DNA of 24,379 bases from Rhodobacteraceae bacterium UBA1943 (GCA_002336845.1 DDEX01000110.1:1-24379); one strand, 5' to 3'. Positions 7,796 to 16,325 are shown, numbered from the stretch's first letter. The notes: a model not told the origin generated them from the letters alone. Made by a program: numbers and translations.

Positions 7796-8584
7796 ATGCC
7801 CGCCGACCTTTCGCCCATTGACACCGCCAAATTCGTCGCGGCCAAACGCGCTGTCGATCTTGTAGAGGACGGTATGAAGGTGGGCCTTGGCACCGGATCG
7901 ACCGCTGCCTGGATGGTGCGCTGCCTGGCCGAGCGCATCCGGGATGAGGGGCTGCGCGTCACGGGCGTGCCCACCTCGACCCGCACGGCAGAGCTGGCGC
8001 GCGGCCTTGGTATTCCGGTCACCAGTCTTGACGATGCCAAATGGCTGGACATGACAATTGACGGCGCGGATGAGTTCGACCCGCAGCTTGCATTGATCAA
8101 GGGCGGCGGGGCGGCGCTGTTGCAGGAAAAGATCGTGGCCACGGCCTCCGACCAGATGATCGTCATTGCCGATGCCGCGAAAGAGGTGGCGCAACTGGGC
8201 GCTTTCCCCTTGCCGGTGGAAATCATCCCGTTCGGCTGGCAAACCACCAAGGCGCTGATCGAGGAACTGCTGGTCGGCGTCGATGTGCTGCACCGCGACG
8301 TGACCCTGCGGATGAACGGCGACAAGCCCCTGTTGACGGATGAGGCGAACTACATCGTCGATCTGCATCTGAAGCGGATCGGTAACCCGCGCCAATTGTC
8401 GCTGGTGCTGAACCAGATCCCCGGCGTGGTGGAAAATGGTCTGTTCATCGATATTTGTGACATCGTCATCATCGGCCATGGCGATGGCCGCGTCGTGGTG
8501 CGCGACATCAATTCTGGCACCGAACAGGAAGACCGCATCTATTTCGCCCCCAACGACAATATCTTTACCGATCTGGATGACTGA
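7796..8584 (+). CDS. rpiA: Ribose-5-phosphate isomerase A
   Basis: The enzyme interconverts ribose 5-phosphate and ribulose 5-phosphate in the pentose phosphate pathway. The 262-residue protein carries the phosphate loop GLGTGST (30-36), the acidic motif DGADEFD (89-95) and KGGGAALLQEK (102-112). Asp89, Asp92 and Glu111 match the catalytic Asp81, Asp84 and Glu103 of the E. coli enzyme. The C-terminal third is longer than in E. coli (219 residues). The start at 7796 has an AAAGGAG site 5 bp upstream. It is divergent from mntH and followed by a hairpin terminator and a repeat copy. Confidence 0.96.
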   Translation: MPADLSPIDTAKFVAAKRAVDLVEDGMKVGLGTGSTAAWMVRCLAERIRDEGLRVTGVPTSTRTAELARGLGIPVTSLDDAKWLDMTIDGADEFDPQLALIKGGGAALLQEKIVATASDQMIVIADAAKEVAQLGAFPLPVEIIPFGWQTTKALIEELLVGVDVLHRDVTLRMNGDKPLLTDEANYIVDLHLKRIGNPRQLSLVLNQIPGVVENGLFIDICDIVIIGHGDGRVVVRDINSGTEQEDRIYFAPNDNIFTDLDD

Positions 8585-8585
8585 A

Positions 8586-8611
8586 GGGTTGCGCAATATG
8601 GCGCAATCCTT
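8586..8611 (+). terminator. Possible terminator after rpiA
   Basis: The stem GGGTTGCGC / GCGCAATCC (8586-8594 with 8601-8609, nine pairs including one G-U) closes a 6-nt loop right after the rpiA stop. Only two T residues follow, so termination may be partial or assisted by the next hairpin at 8649-8669. Confidence 0.45.
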
Positions 8612-8616
8612 ACCTG

Positions 8617-8669
8617 CATTTGCACCTTTCCAAATACTCCACAGGGGTGCGGGGGTGTGAAACCCCCGC
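8617..8669 (+). repeat. Intergenic repeat, copy C, with hairpin
   Basis: The 23-bp block at 8617-8639 (begins CATTTGCACC, ends AAATACTC) is identical to that of copy D at 22307-22329. It is followed by the hairpin GCGGGGGT-GTGAA-ACCCCCGC at 8649-8669, the same as in copy B. It fills the space between rpiA and glutathione reductase. Confidence 0.7.
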
Positions 8670-8695
8670 CCCGACATCTGCCACAGGAGACTGCC

Positions 8696-10057
8696 ATGCC
8701 CGATTTCGACTATGACCTTTTCGTCATTGGCGGCGGTTCCGGCGGAGTGCGCGCGGCACGGATTGCTGCGGCCGAGGGCGGCGCGCGCGTCGGGCTGGCC
8801 GAAGAAAGCCGGATGGGCGGCACCTGCGTCATCCGCGGTTGCGTGCCGAAAAAGATCATGGTCAACGCCAGCGCCTTTCCGCATCTGGTGCAGGACGCCC
8901 GCGCCTATGGCTGGGATGCGCGCCTGGGCGATTTCGACTGGACGCGCTTTCGCGGCCAGTTGGAGGCAGAGCTTGACCGGCTGGAGAATGCCTATCGCAG
9001 CACGCTGAAAAATGCGGGCGTCACGATTCATGACACCCGCGCCACGGTGATCGATGCCCATACCGTCGCCCTTTCGACCGGAGAGCGGTTCACGACCAAG
9101 CACATCCTGATTGCCACCGGCGGCTGGCCCTTCGTACCCGATGTGCCGGGGCGCGAGTTGGCCGTCACCTCGAACGAGATGTTCCATCTGGATCAGCTTC
9201 CCCGCCGCGCGCTGATCATCGGCGGTGGCTTCATCGCTTGCGAGTTTGCAGGCATCCTCAACGGCCTCGGCACGCAGGTCACACAGTGGTATCGCGGCGA
9301 ACAGATCCTGCGCGGCTTTGACGACGAGGCGCGCGGCCATGTGGCCAAGGCCATGGTGGAGCAGGGCATCGACATCCGGGTCAACACCGATGTCGCCCGG
9401 CTGGAGCGGACCGAATCCGGCATCCGCGCCACCGCGCTGGATGGCCAGACCAGCGAATATGACCTTGTGCTTTACGCCACGGGCCGCAAGCCCAACACCG
9501 CTGGCCTTGGGCTGGAGGGCGTGGGCGTCGCACTTGACCGCGATGGCGCGGTCAAGGTGGATGACTGGTCGCAGACCGCCGTGCCCTCGATCTATGCGGT
9601 GGGCGATGTGACGAACCGCGTCAACCTCACTCCGGTCGCGATCCGCGAAGGCCATGCCTTTGCCGATACCGTGTTCCGCGGCGTGCCCACGAAGTTCGAA
9701 CACAAGACCATCGCCAGCGCCGTCTTTACCCAGCCGGAACTGGGCACCGTGGGCCTGACCGAGGAACAGGCCAAAACGCAGGGCCCGGTTGAGGTGTATT
9801 CCGCCAGTTTCCGCCCCATGAAAACTTTGTTCGCGGGGCGCGAGGACCGGATGCTGATGAAGCTGTTGGTCAGCCAGACCACGCGCAAGGTGCTGGGCTG
9901 CCACATCGTCGGCGAGGGCGCAGGCGAGATGATCCAGCTTGCCGCCGTCGCCATTTCGATGGGGGCGACCAAGGAAGATTTCGACCGCACCGTCGCGGTT
10001 CACCCCACGGCGGCGGAAGAGCTGGTGACGATGCGCAAGCCCAGCCGCGTGGTCTGA
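8696..10057 (+). CDS. gor: Glutathione-disulfide reductase
   Basis: This FAD-dependent enzyme reduces oxidised glutathione with NADPH. The 453-residue protein shows the FAD-binding GGGSGGVRAARIAA (12-25), the redox-active disulfide Cys44-Cys49 in GGTCVIRGCVPKK, the second Rossmann motif IIGGGFIACEFAG followed by arginines in WYRGEQILRGFD that select NADPH over NADH, the FAD motif YAVGDVTNR, and the dimer-interface motif HPTAAEELVTM with the catalytic His-Glu pair of the partner subunit. This set is typical of glutathione reductase rather than dihydrolipoamide dehydrogenase or mercuric reductase. The ATG at 8696 has a CAGGAG site; the in-frame ATG at 8657 lies in the repeat hairpin and is rejected. 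Confidence 0.95.
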   Translation: MPDFDYDLFVIGGGSGGVRAARIAAAEGGARVGLAEESRMGGTCVIRGCVPKKIMVNASAFPHLVQDARAYGWDARLGDFDWTRFRGQLEAELDRLENAYRSTLKNAGVTIHDTRATVIDAHTVALSTGERFTTKHILIATGGWPFVPDVPGRELAVTSNEMFHLDQLPRRALIIGGGFIACEFAGILNGLGTQVTQWYRGEQILRGFDDEARGHVAKAMVEQGIDIRVNTDVARLERTESGIRATALDGQTSEYDLVLYATGRKPNTAGLGLEGVGVALDRDGAVKVDDWSQTAVPSIYAVGDVTNRVNLTPVAIREGHAFADTVFRGVPTKFEHKTIASAVFTQPELGTVGLTEEQAKTQGPVEVYSASFRPMKTLFAGREDRMLMKLLVSQTTRKVLGCHIVGEGAGEMIQLAAVAISMGATKEDFDRTVAVHPTAAEELVTMRKPSRVV

Positions 10058-10162
10058 GGCGCGGGTGCGACACGTCGCCCGACCCCGAAGTTGCGCAGGG
10101 CGCTTGATTTTCCGCCCGATGTGCCCAATTCAGGGCAAGGAAACGACAAGGAAGGACAGTGG

Positions 10163-11341
10163 ATGGCTGGCAGCGGAGGCCCCTGGGGCGGTGGCGGCGG
10201 TTCGGGCGACGATGATCGCGGCAACGGCGGCGACCGGGGTGGGCGCGATGATGGCCGTCGCAATGGCGGGCGCCGGCCCGGCGACGGCCCCCAGATTCCC
10301 GAGATCGACGAGCTGATGAAACGCGGAACCGAGCATCTGCGGGTGCTGATGGGCGGGCGCGGCGGTCGGCCGACCCCTCCGGGCGGCGGCGCTCCGCAAG
10401 GCCCGATGGTGACCCGTCAGGGCGTGATGCTGGGCATCCTCGCGGCCATCGGCCTTTGGGGGTATATGTCCTTTTACACCGTCAAGCCCGAAGAACGCTC
10501 GGTCGAGCTGTTGCTGGGCAAGTTTTCCGCGGTTGGCGAACCGGGCCTGAATTTTGCGCCCTGGCCGTTTGTCTCGGCCACCAAGGTGCCGGTCAATCTG
10601 GAACAGACCACCGATATCGGCAATGGATCGGCGGGCGAAAATGACACCGGCCTGATGCTGACCCGCGACCAGAACATCGTGGATATCGAATTCCAGGTGG
10701 TGTGGAACATCTCGGACCCGGCGAAATACCTGTTCAATCTGGCCGATCCGGCCGACACGATCCGCGCGGTTTCGGAAAGTGCCATGCGCGACATCATCGC
10801 GCGGTCGGAACTGGCGCCGATCCTGAACCGCGACCGGGGGCGGATCGCCTCTGATCTGCGGACGGCGGTGCAGGCGACGCTGGACAGCTATGACAGCGGC
10901 ATCAACGTGGTGCGCGTCAACCTGGCCAAGGCCGACCCGCCGCGTGAGGTGATCGACAGCTTCCGCCAGGTGCAGGCCGCCCAGCAGGAACGCGACCGGC
11001 TGGAGAAAGAGGCCGATGCCTATGCCAACCGTGTGACCGCAGGCTCTCGCGGGCAGGCGGCGCAATTGGTCGAAGAGGCCGAGGCCTATCGCGCCCAGGC
11101 CGTCAACGATGCGCAGGGCGAGGCGAGCCGCTTTACCGCCGTCTATCAGGAATACGTCAAGGCCCCCGAGGTGACGCGCAAGCGGATGTATCTGGAAACC
11201 ATGGAAAAGGTTCTGGGCGGCATGAACAAGGTGCTGCTGGATGGGCCGGAAGGTGGGCAGGGGCAGGGTGTCGTGCCCTATCTGCCGCTGAACGAACTGA
11301 TCAAGCCCACGCCTGCCCCGGCAACCGGAGGGTCCAACTGA
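10163..11341 (+). CDS. hflK: FtsH protease modulator HflK
   Basis: HflK is an inner-membrane SPFH/band 7 protein that forms with HflC a large periplasmic-side cage around the FtsH protease and modulates its activity. The 392-residue protein has a Gly/Asp/Arg-rich cytoplasmic N-terminus (residues 1-80), one membrane helix (about 86-106), the band 7 domain (YTVKPEERSVELLLGKF onward) and a long Ala/Glu/Arg-rich coiled coil (QQERDRLEKEADAYANRVT) before the C-terminus. The ATG at 10163 has an AAGGA site; a TTG at 10091 in the same frame is rejected. Its stop TGA shares one base with the hflC ATG, which indicates translational coupling. Confidence 0.93.
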   Translation: MAGSGGPWGGGGGSGDDDRGNGGDRGGRDDGRRNGGRRPGDGPQIPEIDELMKRGTEHLRVLMGGRGGRPTPPGGGAPQGPMVTRQGVMLGILAAIGLWGYMSFYTVKPEERSVELLLGKFSAVGEPGLNFAPWPFVSATKVPVNLEQTTDIGNGSAGENDTGLMLTRDQNIVDIEFQVVWNISDPAKYLFNLADPADTIRAVSESAMRDIIARSELAPILNRDRGRIASDLRTAVQATLDSYDSGINVVRVNLAKADPPREVIDSFRQVQAAQQERDRLEKEADAYANRVTAGSRGQAAQLVEEAEAYRAQAVNDAQGEASRFTAVYQEYVKAPEVTRKRMYLETMEKVLGGMNKVLLDGPEGGQGQGVVPYLPLNELIKPTPAPATGGSN

Positions 11342-12228
11342 TGCGGTCCGTTTTTCTTATTCCTGCCGCCGTGATCGTGGCCGCGCTGGCGCTGTCATCG
11401 ATGTTCATCGTTGATGAACGCGAACGCGCGCTTGTGTTGCAGTTCGGTCAGGTGAAGCAAGAGGTCGCTCAGCCCGGCCTGGGCTTCAAGATCCCGTTCA
11501 TTCAGGACGTGGTGAAGTATGAAGACCGTATTCTTGGCCTGCCGACCCAGCCGATCGAGGTGACCCCTTCGGACGACCGTCGTCTGGTGGTTGATGCCTT
11601 TGCACGCTGGCGCATTACCAATCTGGTCGAATTCCGCGAAGCGGTGGGCGCGGGTGGTGAGGCACAGGCCCGGATGCGGCTGGACAGCATCATCACCGCC
11701 GCCATCCGCGAGGTGCTGGGCACCGTGCCGTCCACTTCGGTTCTGTCCGAAGACCGCCAAAGCCTGATGAACCAGATCCGCGATCTGGCGCGGCGCGAGG
11801 CGGCGGGCCTTGGGGTCGAGGTGATCGACGTGCGCCTGACGCGCACCGACCTGCCGGTGCAGAACCTTGAGGCGACCTTTGCCCGGATGCGGGCCGAGCG
11901 TGAGCGTGAGGCGGCGGACGAGATTGGCCGCGGCAACGAGGCGGCGCAGCGCGTGCGCGCCGCCGCCGACCGCAGCCGGGTCGAGGTGACATCCGATGCG
12001 CAGAAAAAGGCCGAAGTGATCCGCGGTGAGGCCGATGCCGAAAGGAACCGGATCTATGCCGATGCCTTTGGCAAAGACCCGGAGTTCTTTGCCTTCACCC
12101 GCTCGCTGACCGCCTATGAACGGGCCTTGCAGGGGGGCAATACCTCGGTCGTCATCACGCCGGATTCGTCGTTCTTCGACTATCTGAACGGCGATACCGG
12201 CCGACCGGCGGGCGCACCCGCGCAATGA
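11341..12228 (+). CDS. hflC: FtsH protease modulator HflC
   Basis: HflC is the SPFH/band 7 partner of HflK. The 295-residue protein has an N-terminal membrane anchor (residues 4-23), the band 7 domain starting FIVDERERALVLQFGQV, the conserved TRTDLPVQNLEATFARMRAERE segment and a coiled coil (AADRSRVEVTSDAQKKAEV). The start codon overlaps the hflK stop by one base, and its own stop overlaps the next gene by four bases (ATGA), so the three genes form a coupled operon. Confidence 0.95.
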   Translation: MRSVFLIPAAVIVAALALSSMFIVDERERALVLQFGQVKQEVAQPGLGFKIPFIQDVVKYEDRILGLPTQPIEVTPSDDRRLVVDAFARWRITNLVEFREAVGAGGEAQARMRLDSIITAAIREVLGTVPSTSVLSEDRQSLMNQIRDLARREAAGLGVEVIDVRLTRTDLPVQNLEATFARMRAEREREAADEIGRGNEAAQRVRAAADRSRVEVTSDAQKKAEVIRGEADAERNRIYADAFGKDPEFFAFTRSLTAYERALQGGNTSVVITPDSSFFDYLNGDTGRPAGAPAQ

Positions 12229-12419
12229 TCTGGCTGGCGACGGGGCTTGGCCTTGTTCTGGTGATCGAGGGGCTGGTGCTTGCACTGGCCCCTTCGCGTA
12301 TCGAGGAGATGCTTGCCACCATCGCCGCGCTTTCGCGGGACCAGCGGCGGATGCTGGGCCTTGTCGCGGTGGCGGCAGGGGTGGGACTGGTGGCGCTGGT
12401 CAGGGCATTTGGCGGCTAG
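12225..12419 (+). CDS. DUF2065 family small membrane protein
   Basis: A 64-residue protein with two hydrophobic helices (residues 2-21 and 43-60) joined by a short charged loop (PSRIEEMLATIAALSRDQRR). Size, layout and the LAPSRIEEML and RRMLGL segments fit DUF2065 (E. coli YjeT), which is commonly found next to hflKC. Its function is unknown; the 4-bp overlap with hflC points to a link with the HflKC/FtsH complex. Confidence 0.85.
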   Translation: MIWLATGLGLVLVIEGLVLALAPSRIEEMLATIAALSRDQRRMLGLVAVAAGVGLVALVRAFGG

Positions 12420-12491
12420 ACGTGCGGGCTTTTTCTTTACAGCGTCAGTGGGCTGTGGAACTCTCGCCTTGAATTTGAGGTGGAGGTTCCA

Positions 12492-12935
12492 TTGGTTGTT
12501 TCGCGGTTGCTTTTGATCTTGCTGCTGTGCCTGCCGCTGTCGGCTCAGGCGGGTCCGGCAACCGAGACGCTGGGGAAATGCCTCATTGGCAAGACCACAG
12601 GCGATGACCGCATGGTGATGATGCGCTGGATGACGGTTGCCTTTGCCTCGCATCCTGCGGTGGCCGATGTGGTGACGCTGGATCGCAGCAAGGTTGCCGC
12701 GATTGATCAGGCGATGGCCGATCTTGTCACCGACCTTCTGGTGACGCGCTGCCATGACCAGACCATAGCGGCGGTGGCCGAGGCCGGCAGCCCGGGCATC
12801 GCGCTGCAAACCGCCTTTGAAGCCCTGGGCGGCACGGCGGCACAAGAGGCGATGCAGGCGCCCGAGGTGAACCAGTCGGTTCTTGGGTTCAGCAAATATG
12901 TTGACCAGAAAAAGCTGAACGAGGTTTTGCAATAA
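12492..12935 (+). CDS. Small secreted protein of unknown function
   Basis: This protein of about 147 residues has a clear N-terminal signal peptide (RLLLILLLCLPLSAQAG, likely cut after SAQA) and a helical mature part with two cysteines (in GKCLIG and TRCHDQ) that could form a disulfide in the periplasm. I do not recognise the family. The TTG at 12492 is chosen because GGAGG at 12482-12486 lies 5 bp upstream; a GTG at 12480 in the same frame would add four residues but has no well-placed ribosome site. It sits 72 bp after the DUF2065 gene and before degP, so a part in envelope quality control is possible; that is inference from position only. Confidence 0.75.
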   Translation: MVVSRLLLILLLCLPLSAQAGPATETLGKCLIGKTTGDDRMVMMRWMTVAFASHPAVADVVTLDRSKVAAIDQAMADLVTDLLVTRCHDQTIAAVAEAGSPGIALQTAFEALGGTAAQEAMQAPEVNQSVLGFSKYVDQKKLNEVLQ

Positions 12936-13017
12936 CGAGGCTAGGCCGATCACGGCCCGGGCCGCTTGGTTCACAAGCGATTGACGGGCGTTGATCGGGA
13001 TTGCATTGCGCGCCGCC

Positions 13018-13045
13018 TTGCTGTGGTGATCAATGGGCATAGAAT
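13018..13045 (+). promoter_or_regulatory. Candidate degP promoter
   Basis: TTGCTG (13018-13023) and TAGAAT (13040-13045) are 16 bp apart, leaving a leader of about 43 nt to the GTG at 13095. This is the best match in the 159-bp gap before degP and suggests degP has its own promoter besides read-through from hflKC. Confidence 0.4.
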
Positions 13046-13094
13046 TCGCGGGGCCGGTGAACTGCCCCCAGACATACCGAAAAGGAGTTCGGAC

Positions 13095-14588
13095 GTGTTG
13101 AACCGTTCCTCTGTTCTTGCCATCGCCCCGGCGCCGCGCAAGGCCCGTGGCCGCATGATGATGGCGGCGGCGCTTGGCCTGTCTCTGGCCCTGTCACCAA
13201 TGGCGCTGGCGCCGGCATTTGCCCGTGGCGCGCCGGAAAGCTTTGCCGATCTGGCCGAACAGGTCAGCCCCGCCGTGGTAATGATCACCACCACCGCCGT
13301 GGTGGCCGCGCCGACCGACGGCAGCCCGGTGGTGCCGAAAGGCTCGCCCTTTGAAGAGTTCTTCAAGGATTTCGGGCCGGACGGCCAGTCTCCGGGCCAG
13401 CAAGAGCCGCAGCGTGAACAGGCGCTTGGCTCTGGCTTCGTTATTTCCGCCGATGGCTATATCGTCACCAACAACCATGTGATCGAGGGCGCCGACCAGA
13501 TCGAGGTGCAGACCTTTGATGGCAAGCGCCTGTCGGCCAAACTGGTGGGCACCGATACCAAGACCGACATCGCCCTGTTGAAGGTAGATGCCAAGGAACC
13601 GCTGACCTTCGTGCCCTTCGGCGACAGCGACCATATGCGTGTGGGCGACTGGGTGATGGCGGTCGGCAACCCGCTGGGCCAGGGATTTTCGGTTTCGGCC
13701 GGGATCGTTTCGGCCCGTGGCCGCGAACTTTCGGGCAGCTATGACGACTTCCTGCAAACCGATGCCGCGATCAACAAGGGCAACTCGGGTGGCCCGCTGT
13801 TCAACACCGACGGGCAGGTGATCGGCGTCAATACCGCGATCCTGTCGCCGACCGGCGGCTCTATCGGGATCGGGTTCTCGATGGCCTCGAACGTGGTGTC
13901 GAAGGTGGTCGATCAGCTCAAGCAATACGGCGAAACCCGTCGCGGCTGGCTGGGTGTGAAGATTCAGGACGTGACGCCCGATGTGGCCGAGGCGATGGGT
14001 CTGGCGGCGGACAAGGGTGCCCTGATCACCGACGTGCCGGATGGCCCGGCCAAGGCGGCGGGGCTGAAGGCGGGCGACGTGATCACCACCTTTAACGGGC
14101 ATGAGATCAAGGATGTCCGCGACCTGACGCGGACCGTTGCCGACAGCCCGATTGGCGAGGAAGTGCCGGTGATCGTGCTGCGCGACGGCAAGACCCAGAC
14201 CGTTCCGGTAAAACTGGGCCGCCGCGAGGAGGCCGAGGCGCAGGTGGTTCCGGCCAAGCAGGACAAGTCTGGCAACCCGGTCGAGCCGAAGTCGCTGGAG
14301 GTTCTGGGCCTGACGCTGCAACCGATGAATGCCGAGATGGCGCAGCAGATGAACCTGCCGCCCGACACGCAAGGACTGGTGGTTACCCATGTCGATGCCG
14401 CCTCGGACGCAGCGGGCAAGGGCGTCGCACCGGGCGACATCGTGGTCGAGGCGGGCCAGCGCCCCGTGGCCCGGTTGAAGGATTTGCAGGACCGCATTTC
14501 CGAGGCCAAGGAGGCGGGGCGCAAATCGCTGCTACTGTTGGTGCGGCGTGACGGCGATCCGCGCTTCGTGGCGCTGTCGATCGAATAA
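13095..14588 (+). CDS. degP: Periplasmic Do-family serine protease (DegP/HtrA)
   Basis: This protease and chaperone degrades misfolded envelope proteins in the periplasm. The 497-residue protein has an N-terminal signal region (Arg/Lys-rich, then AAALGLSLALSPMALAPAFA), a trypsin-like domain with the triad His128 (TNNHVIEG), Asp158 (TKTDIALL) and Ser231 (NKGNSGGPLF), and two PDZ domains (from about residues 280 and 400, with RRGWLGVKIQ and LEVLGLTLQ at their starts). The GTG at 13095 is chosen for its AAAGGAG site 7 bp upstream; the upstream in-frame extension to 12966 is unlikely. It could equally be named mucD or htrA. It ends just before a strong hairpin shared with the convergent HD gene. 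Confidence 0.94.
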   Translation: MLNRSSVLAIAPAPRKARGRMMMAAALGLSLALSPMALAPAFARGAPESFADLAEQVSPAVVMITTTAVVAAPTDGSPVVPKGSPFEEFFKDFGPDGQSPGQQEPQREQALGSGFVISADGYIVTNNHVIEGADQIEVQTFDGKRLSAKLVGTDTKTDIALLKVDAKEPLTFVPFGDSDHMRVGDWVMAVGNPLGQGFSVSAGIVSARGRELSGSYDDFLQTDAAINKGNSGGPLFNTDGQVIGVNTAILSPTGGSIGIGFSMASNVVSKVVDQLKQYGETRRGWLGVKIQDVTPDVAEAMGLAADKGALITDVPDGPAKAAGLKAGDVITTFNGHEIKDVRDLTRTVADSPIGEEVPVIVLRDGKTQTVPVKLGRREEAEAQVVPAKQDKSGNPVEPKSLEVLGLTLQPMNAEMAQQMNLPPDTQGLVVTHVDAASDAAGKGVAPGDIVVEAGQRPVARLKDLQDRISEAKEAGRKSLLLLVRRDGDPRFVALSIE

Positions 14589-14604
14589 GCGGCGCGCAGT
14601 CGTT

Positions 14605-15255
14605 TCAGCGGGGGCCTTCGGGCCCCCGTATTTCGTTGAGCAGGGTGGTGCGAAAGTCGCGCAGCACCTGTGCGCGGTCCTCTGCGATCCGGCGGCCTGT
14701 TTCGGTCTGCATCATCGCGGGCAGGCGCAGCAATTTGGTTTCCAGATGGTCCAGCGCATAGGTGGTGTCATCCAGCCCGCGGTGTTCGGCCAGAGGGTCG
14801 TCGGGGTGGGCTATTTTCCGGCTCAAGCTGCCCGCCACCATGAACAGCCGTGCCAGCCCGACGGCCCCCAGCGCCTCCAGCCGGTCGGCATCTTGCAAGA
14901 TCCGTGCCTCCATCGTCTCGGGCGCGATGGCGGCGGAAAAGCTGTGGGCTGCGATGGCATGGGCCACGGCGGGCAGCTTTTCAGATGGGAAACCCGCGGC
15001 GTGCAGCAAGGCGACAGCGCGGTCGGCCGAAAGGCGCGAGGCTTGCGCCCGGTCGGGGTGGTTCTTGGGCAGGGCCACAAGGTCGTGCAGGAAGGCCGCG
15101 GCGCACAACACCTGCATGTCGGCCCCGCCTTCGCCTGCCGCAATCCTTTGCGCATTGGCCCAGACGCGGGACAGGTGGGACAGATCATGCGCCGCATCGG
15201 GCGGCGAGGCGGCCCATTCGCGCGCCACGATGTCGCGCAGCGCCTCGGGGGTCAT
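14605..15255 (-). CDS. HD-domain phosphohydrolase-like protein
   Basis: A 216-residue cytoplasmic protein with the HD metal-binding pattern: HDLSH (residues 23-27), FLHDL with the His57-Asp58 doublet, AAHSFSA, and the DADRLEALG motif. This set resembles the YedJ/YpgQ group of HD hydrolases, some of which cleave nucleoside triphosphates; the substrate here is unknown. Its ATG overlaps the stop of the upstream lipoprotein gene by 4 bp (ATGA), so the pair is translationally coupled. The C-terminal seven codons lie in the degP terminator hairpin. Confidence 0.85.
   Translation of the reverse strand: MTPEALRDIVAREWAASPPDAAHDLSHLSRVWANAQRIAAGEGGADMQVLCAAAFLHDLVALPKNHPDRAQASRLSADRAVALLHAAGFPSEKLPAVAHAIAAHSFSAAIAPETMEARILQDADRLEALGAVGLARLFMVAGSLSRKIAHPDDPLAEHRGLDDTTYALDHLETKLLRLPAMMQTETGRRIAEDRAQVLRDFRTTLLNEIRGPEGPR
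14609..14628. terminator. Bidirectional hairpin terminator between degP and the HD gene
   Basis: CGGGGGCC-TTCG-GGCCCCCG is a perfect 8-bp stem with a stable TTCG tetraloop, followed on the plus strand by GTATTTCGTT. It lies 20 bp past the degP stop and inside the last codons of the HD gene on the minus strand, where it encodes the tail RGPEGPR. Confidence 0.7.
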
Positions 15256-15809
15256 AGCCGGTCGATATCCACGGCGATCAGGCCCAGCTCTTTCGCGGCC
15301 GCCAGCGACAAACGGGGCGAATCCAGCCCCCGCTCGGCCTGAAAGCGGCGCACCGCCTCGGCCGTGGCGGCGTCATAGCTGCCGGATATCGCGGCGCCGA
15401 ACAGCCCCCGCGCCTTCAGCGCGCGTTGCAGGCTGGCCAGGAAGGCCACGTCCATCTGTTCGGGGCAGGGTGCGCGGAACCAGACCTCCTGCCGGTCCTG
15501 CACCATGTGCTGCGCGGTTTCGCTGCGGAAAGTGGCGGGCGCGGTGATCTGGCCCGCCGCATCGCGCACCTCGGGCGAGACGATGACCTGTTCGGTGACC
15601 GTCTCGATCACGGCGGGGGTGGTGTCCTTGTCCCAGCAGGCGCCTTCGGGGCCTTTCGGCGGACCGTCGCCCTTGATGTGAACCGCCTCGATGGATAGAT
15701 CCGCGCGGGCGGGCCGGTCAACCTTTGGGCCGGTGCAGGCCGATGCCAGCAGCAGCGACGGCGCCACCGCCATCAGCAGCCATCCGCCGCCTTGCCCGCT
15801 TCGTGCCAT
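15252..15809 (-). CDS. Putative lipoprotein with C-terminal peptidoglycan-binding domain
   Basis: This 185-residue protein has a lipoprotein-type signal (WLLMAVAPSLLLASAC, lipidation at Cys25), a middle region of unknown fold with two cysteines (GACWDK, APCPEQ), and a C-terminal PG_binding_1-like domain (SLQRALKARGLFG, then YDAATAEAVRRFQAERGL) of the kind that attaches proteins to peptidoglycan. The frame is open to 15911, but the extra 34 residues are basic and would bury the signal peptide, so the ATG at 15809 with an upstream AAGGG is preferred. It precedes the HD gene in one operon and is divergent from the ferredoxin gene. Confidence 0.8.
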   Translation of the reverse strand: MARSGQGGGWLLMAVAPSLLLASACTGPKVDRPARADLSIEAVHIKGDGPPKGPEGACWDKDTTPAVIETVTEQVIVSPEVRDAAGQITAPATFRSETAQHMVQDRQEVWFRAPCPEQMDVAFLASLQRALKARGLFGAAISGSYDAATAEAVRRFQAERGLDSPRLSLAAAKELGLIAVDIDRL

Positions 15810-15961
15810 GCCCTTGCCTCTTGCCCGGTTCTTCCCACGCCGGTTCTTGCCTTGCCGGTCGCGCCACCATAGCTGGAAGGGCGTGGGCTGGGAAGCCGCC
15901 CCCTCTGGCAAAAGCCGCGCGGGGCGGTTATGTCCTGTGCCAACTGGTTTCGGGGACGAAA

Positions 15962-16285
15962 ATGGCGAAGATCACCTACGTTGAATTCGGCGGCAAAGAG
16001 CATGTGGTGGATGTGGCGAACGGCCTGACCGTGATGGAGGGCGCGCGCGACAACGGGATTCCCGGAATCGAGGCCGATTGCGGCGGCGCCTGCGCCTGTT
16101 CCACCTGCCATGTCTATGTCGCAGCCGACTGGGTGGAAAAGCTGCCGAAAAAGGACGCGATGGAAGAGGACATGCTGGATTTCGCCTGGAATCCCGATCC
16201 GGTCCGCTCGCGCCTGACCTGCCAGATCAAGGTGACGGACGCGCTGGACGGTCTGCGGGTGGAAATGCCCGAAAAACAGATCTGA
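15962..16285 (+). CDS. fdxE: [2Fe-2S] ferredoxin, adrenodoxin/FdVI type
   Basis: A 107-residue soluble electron carrier. Cluster ligands are Cys40, Cys46, Cys49 and Cys87 (C-x5-C-x2-C...C, in CGGACACSTCHVYV and RLTCQIKV), the pattern of vertebrate-type ferredoxins. Much of the sequence (GLTVMEGARDNGIPGIEADC, the tail ending MPEKQI) agrees with R. capsulatus FdVI as I recall it, whose gene is fdxE. Its partners are unknown; roles in Fe-S assembly or with a cytochrome P450 are known for relatives. The ATG at 15962 is fixed by the conserved AKITYVE start; the longer upstream frame is a shadow of the lipoprotein gene. Confidence 0.93.
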   Translation: MAKITYVEFGGKEHVVDVANGLTVMEGARDNGIPGIEADCGGACACSTCHVYVAADWVEKLPKKDAMEEDMLDFAWNPDPVRSRLTCQIKVTDALDGLRVEMPEKQI

Positions 16286-16325
16286 CCTCAGGGACACAAT
16301 ATCCCATTGCCCGGCGCGAAACCCG

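Noticed and set aside
7763..10003. Open frame of 746 codons on the minus strand
   Set aside because: It spans rpiA, a repeat copy and glutathione reductase in antisense. The product shows no recognisable domain, while the plus-strand genes have complete motifs.
12953..12964. 12-bp palindrome CGGCCCGGGCCG after the secreted protein gene
   Set aside because: No loop length or T-run for a terminator, and such GC palindromes are expected by chance at this base composition.
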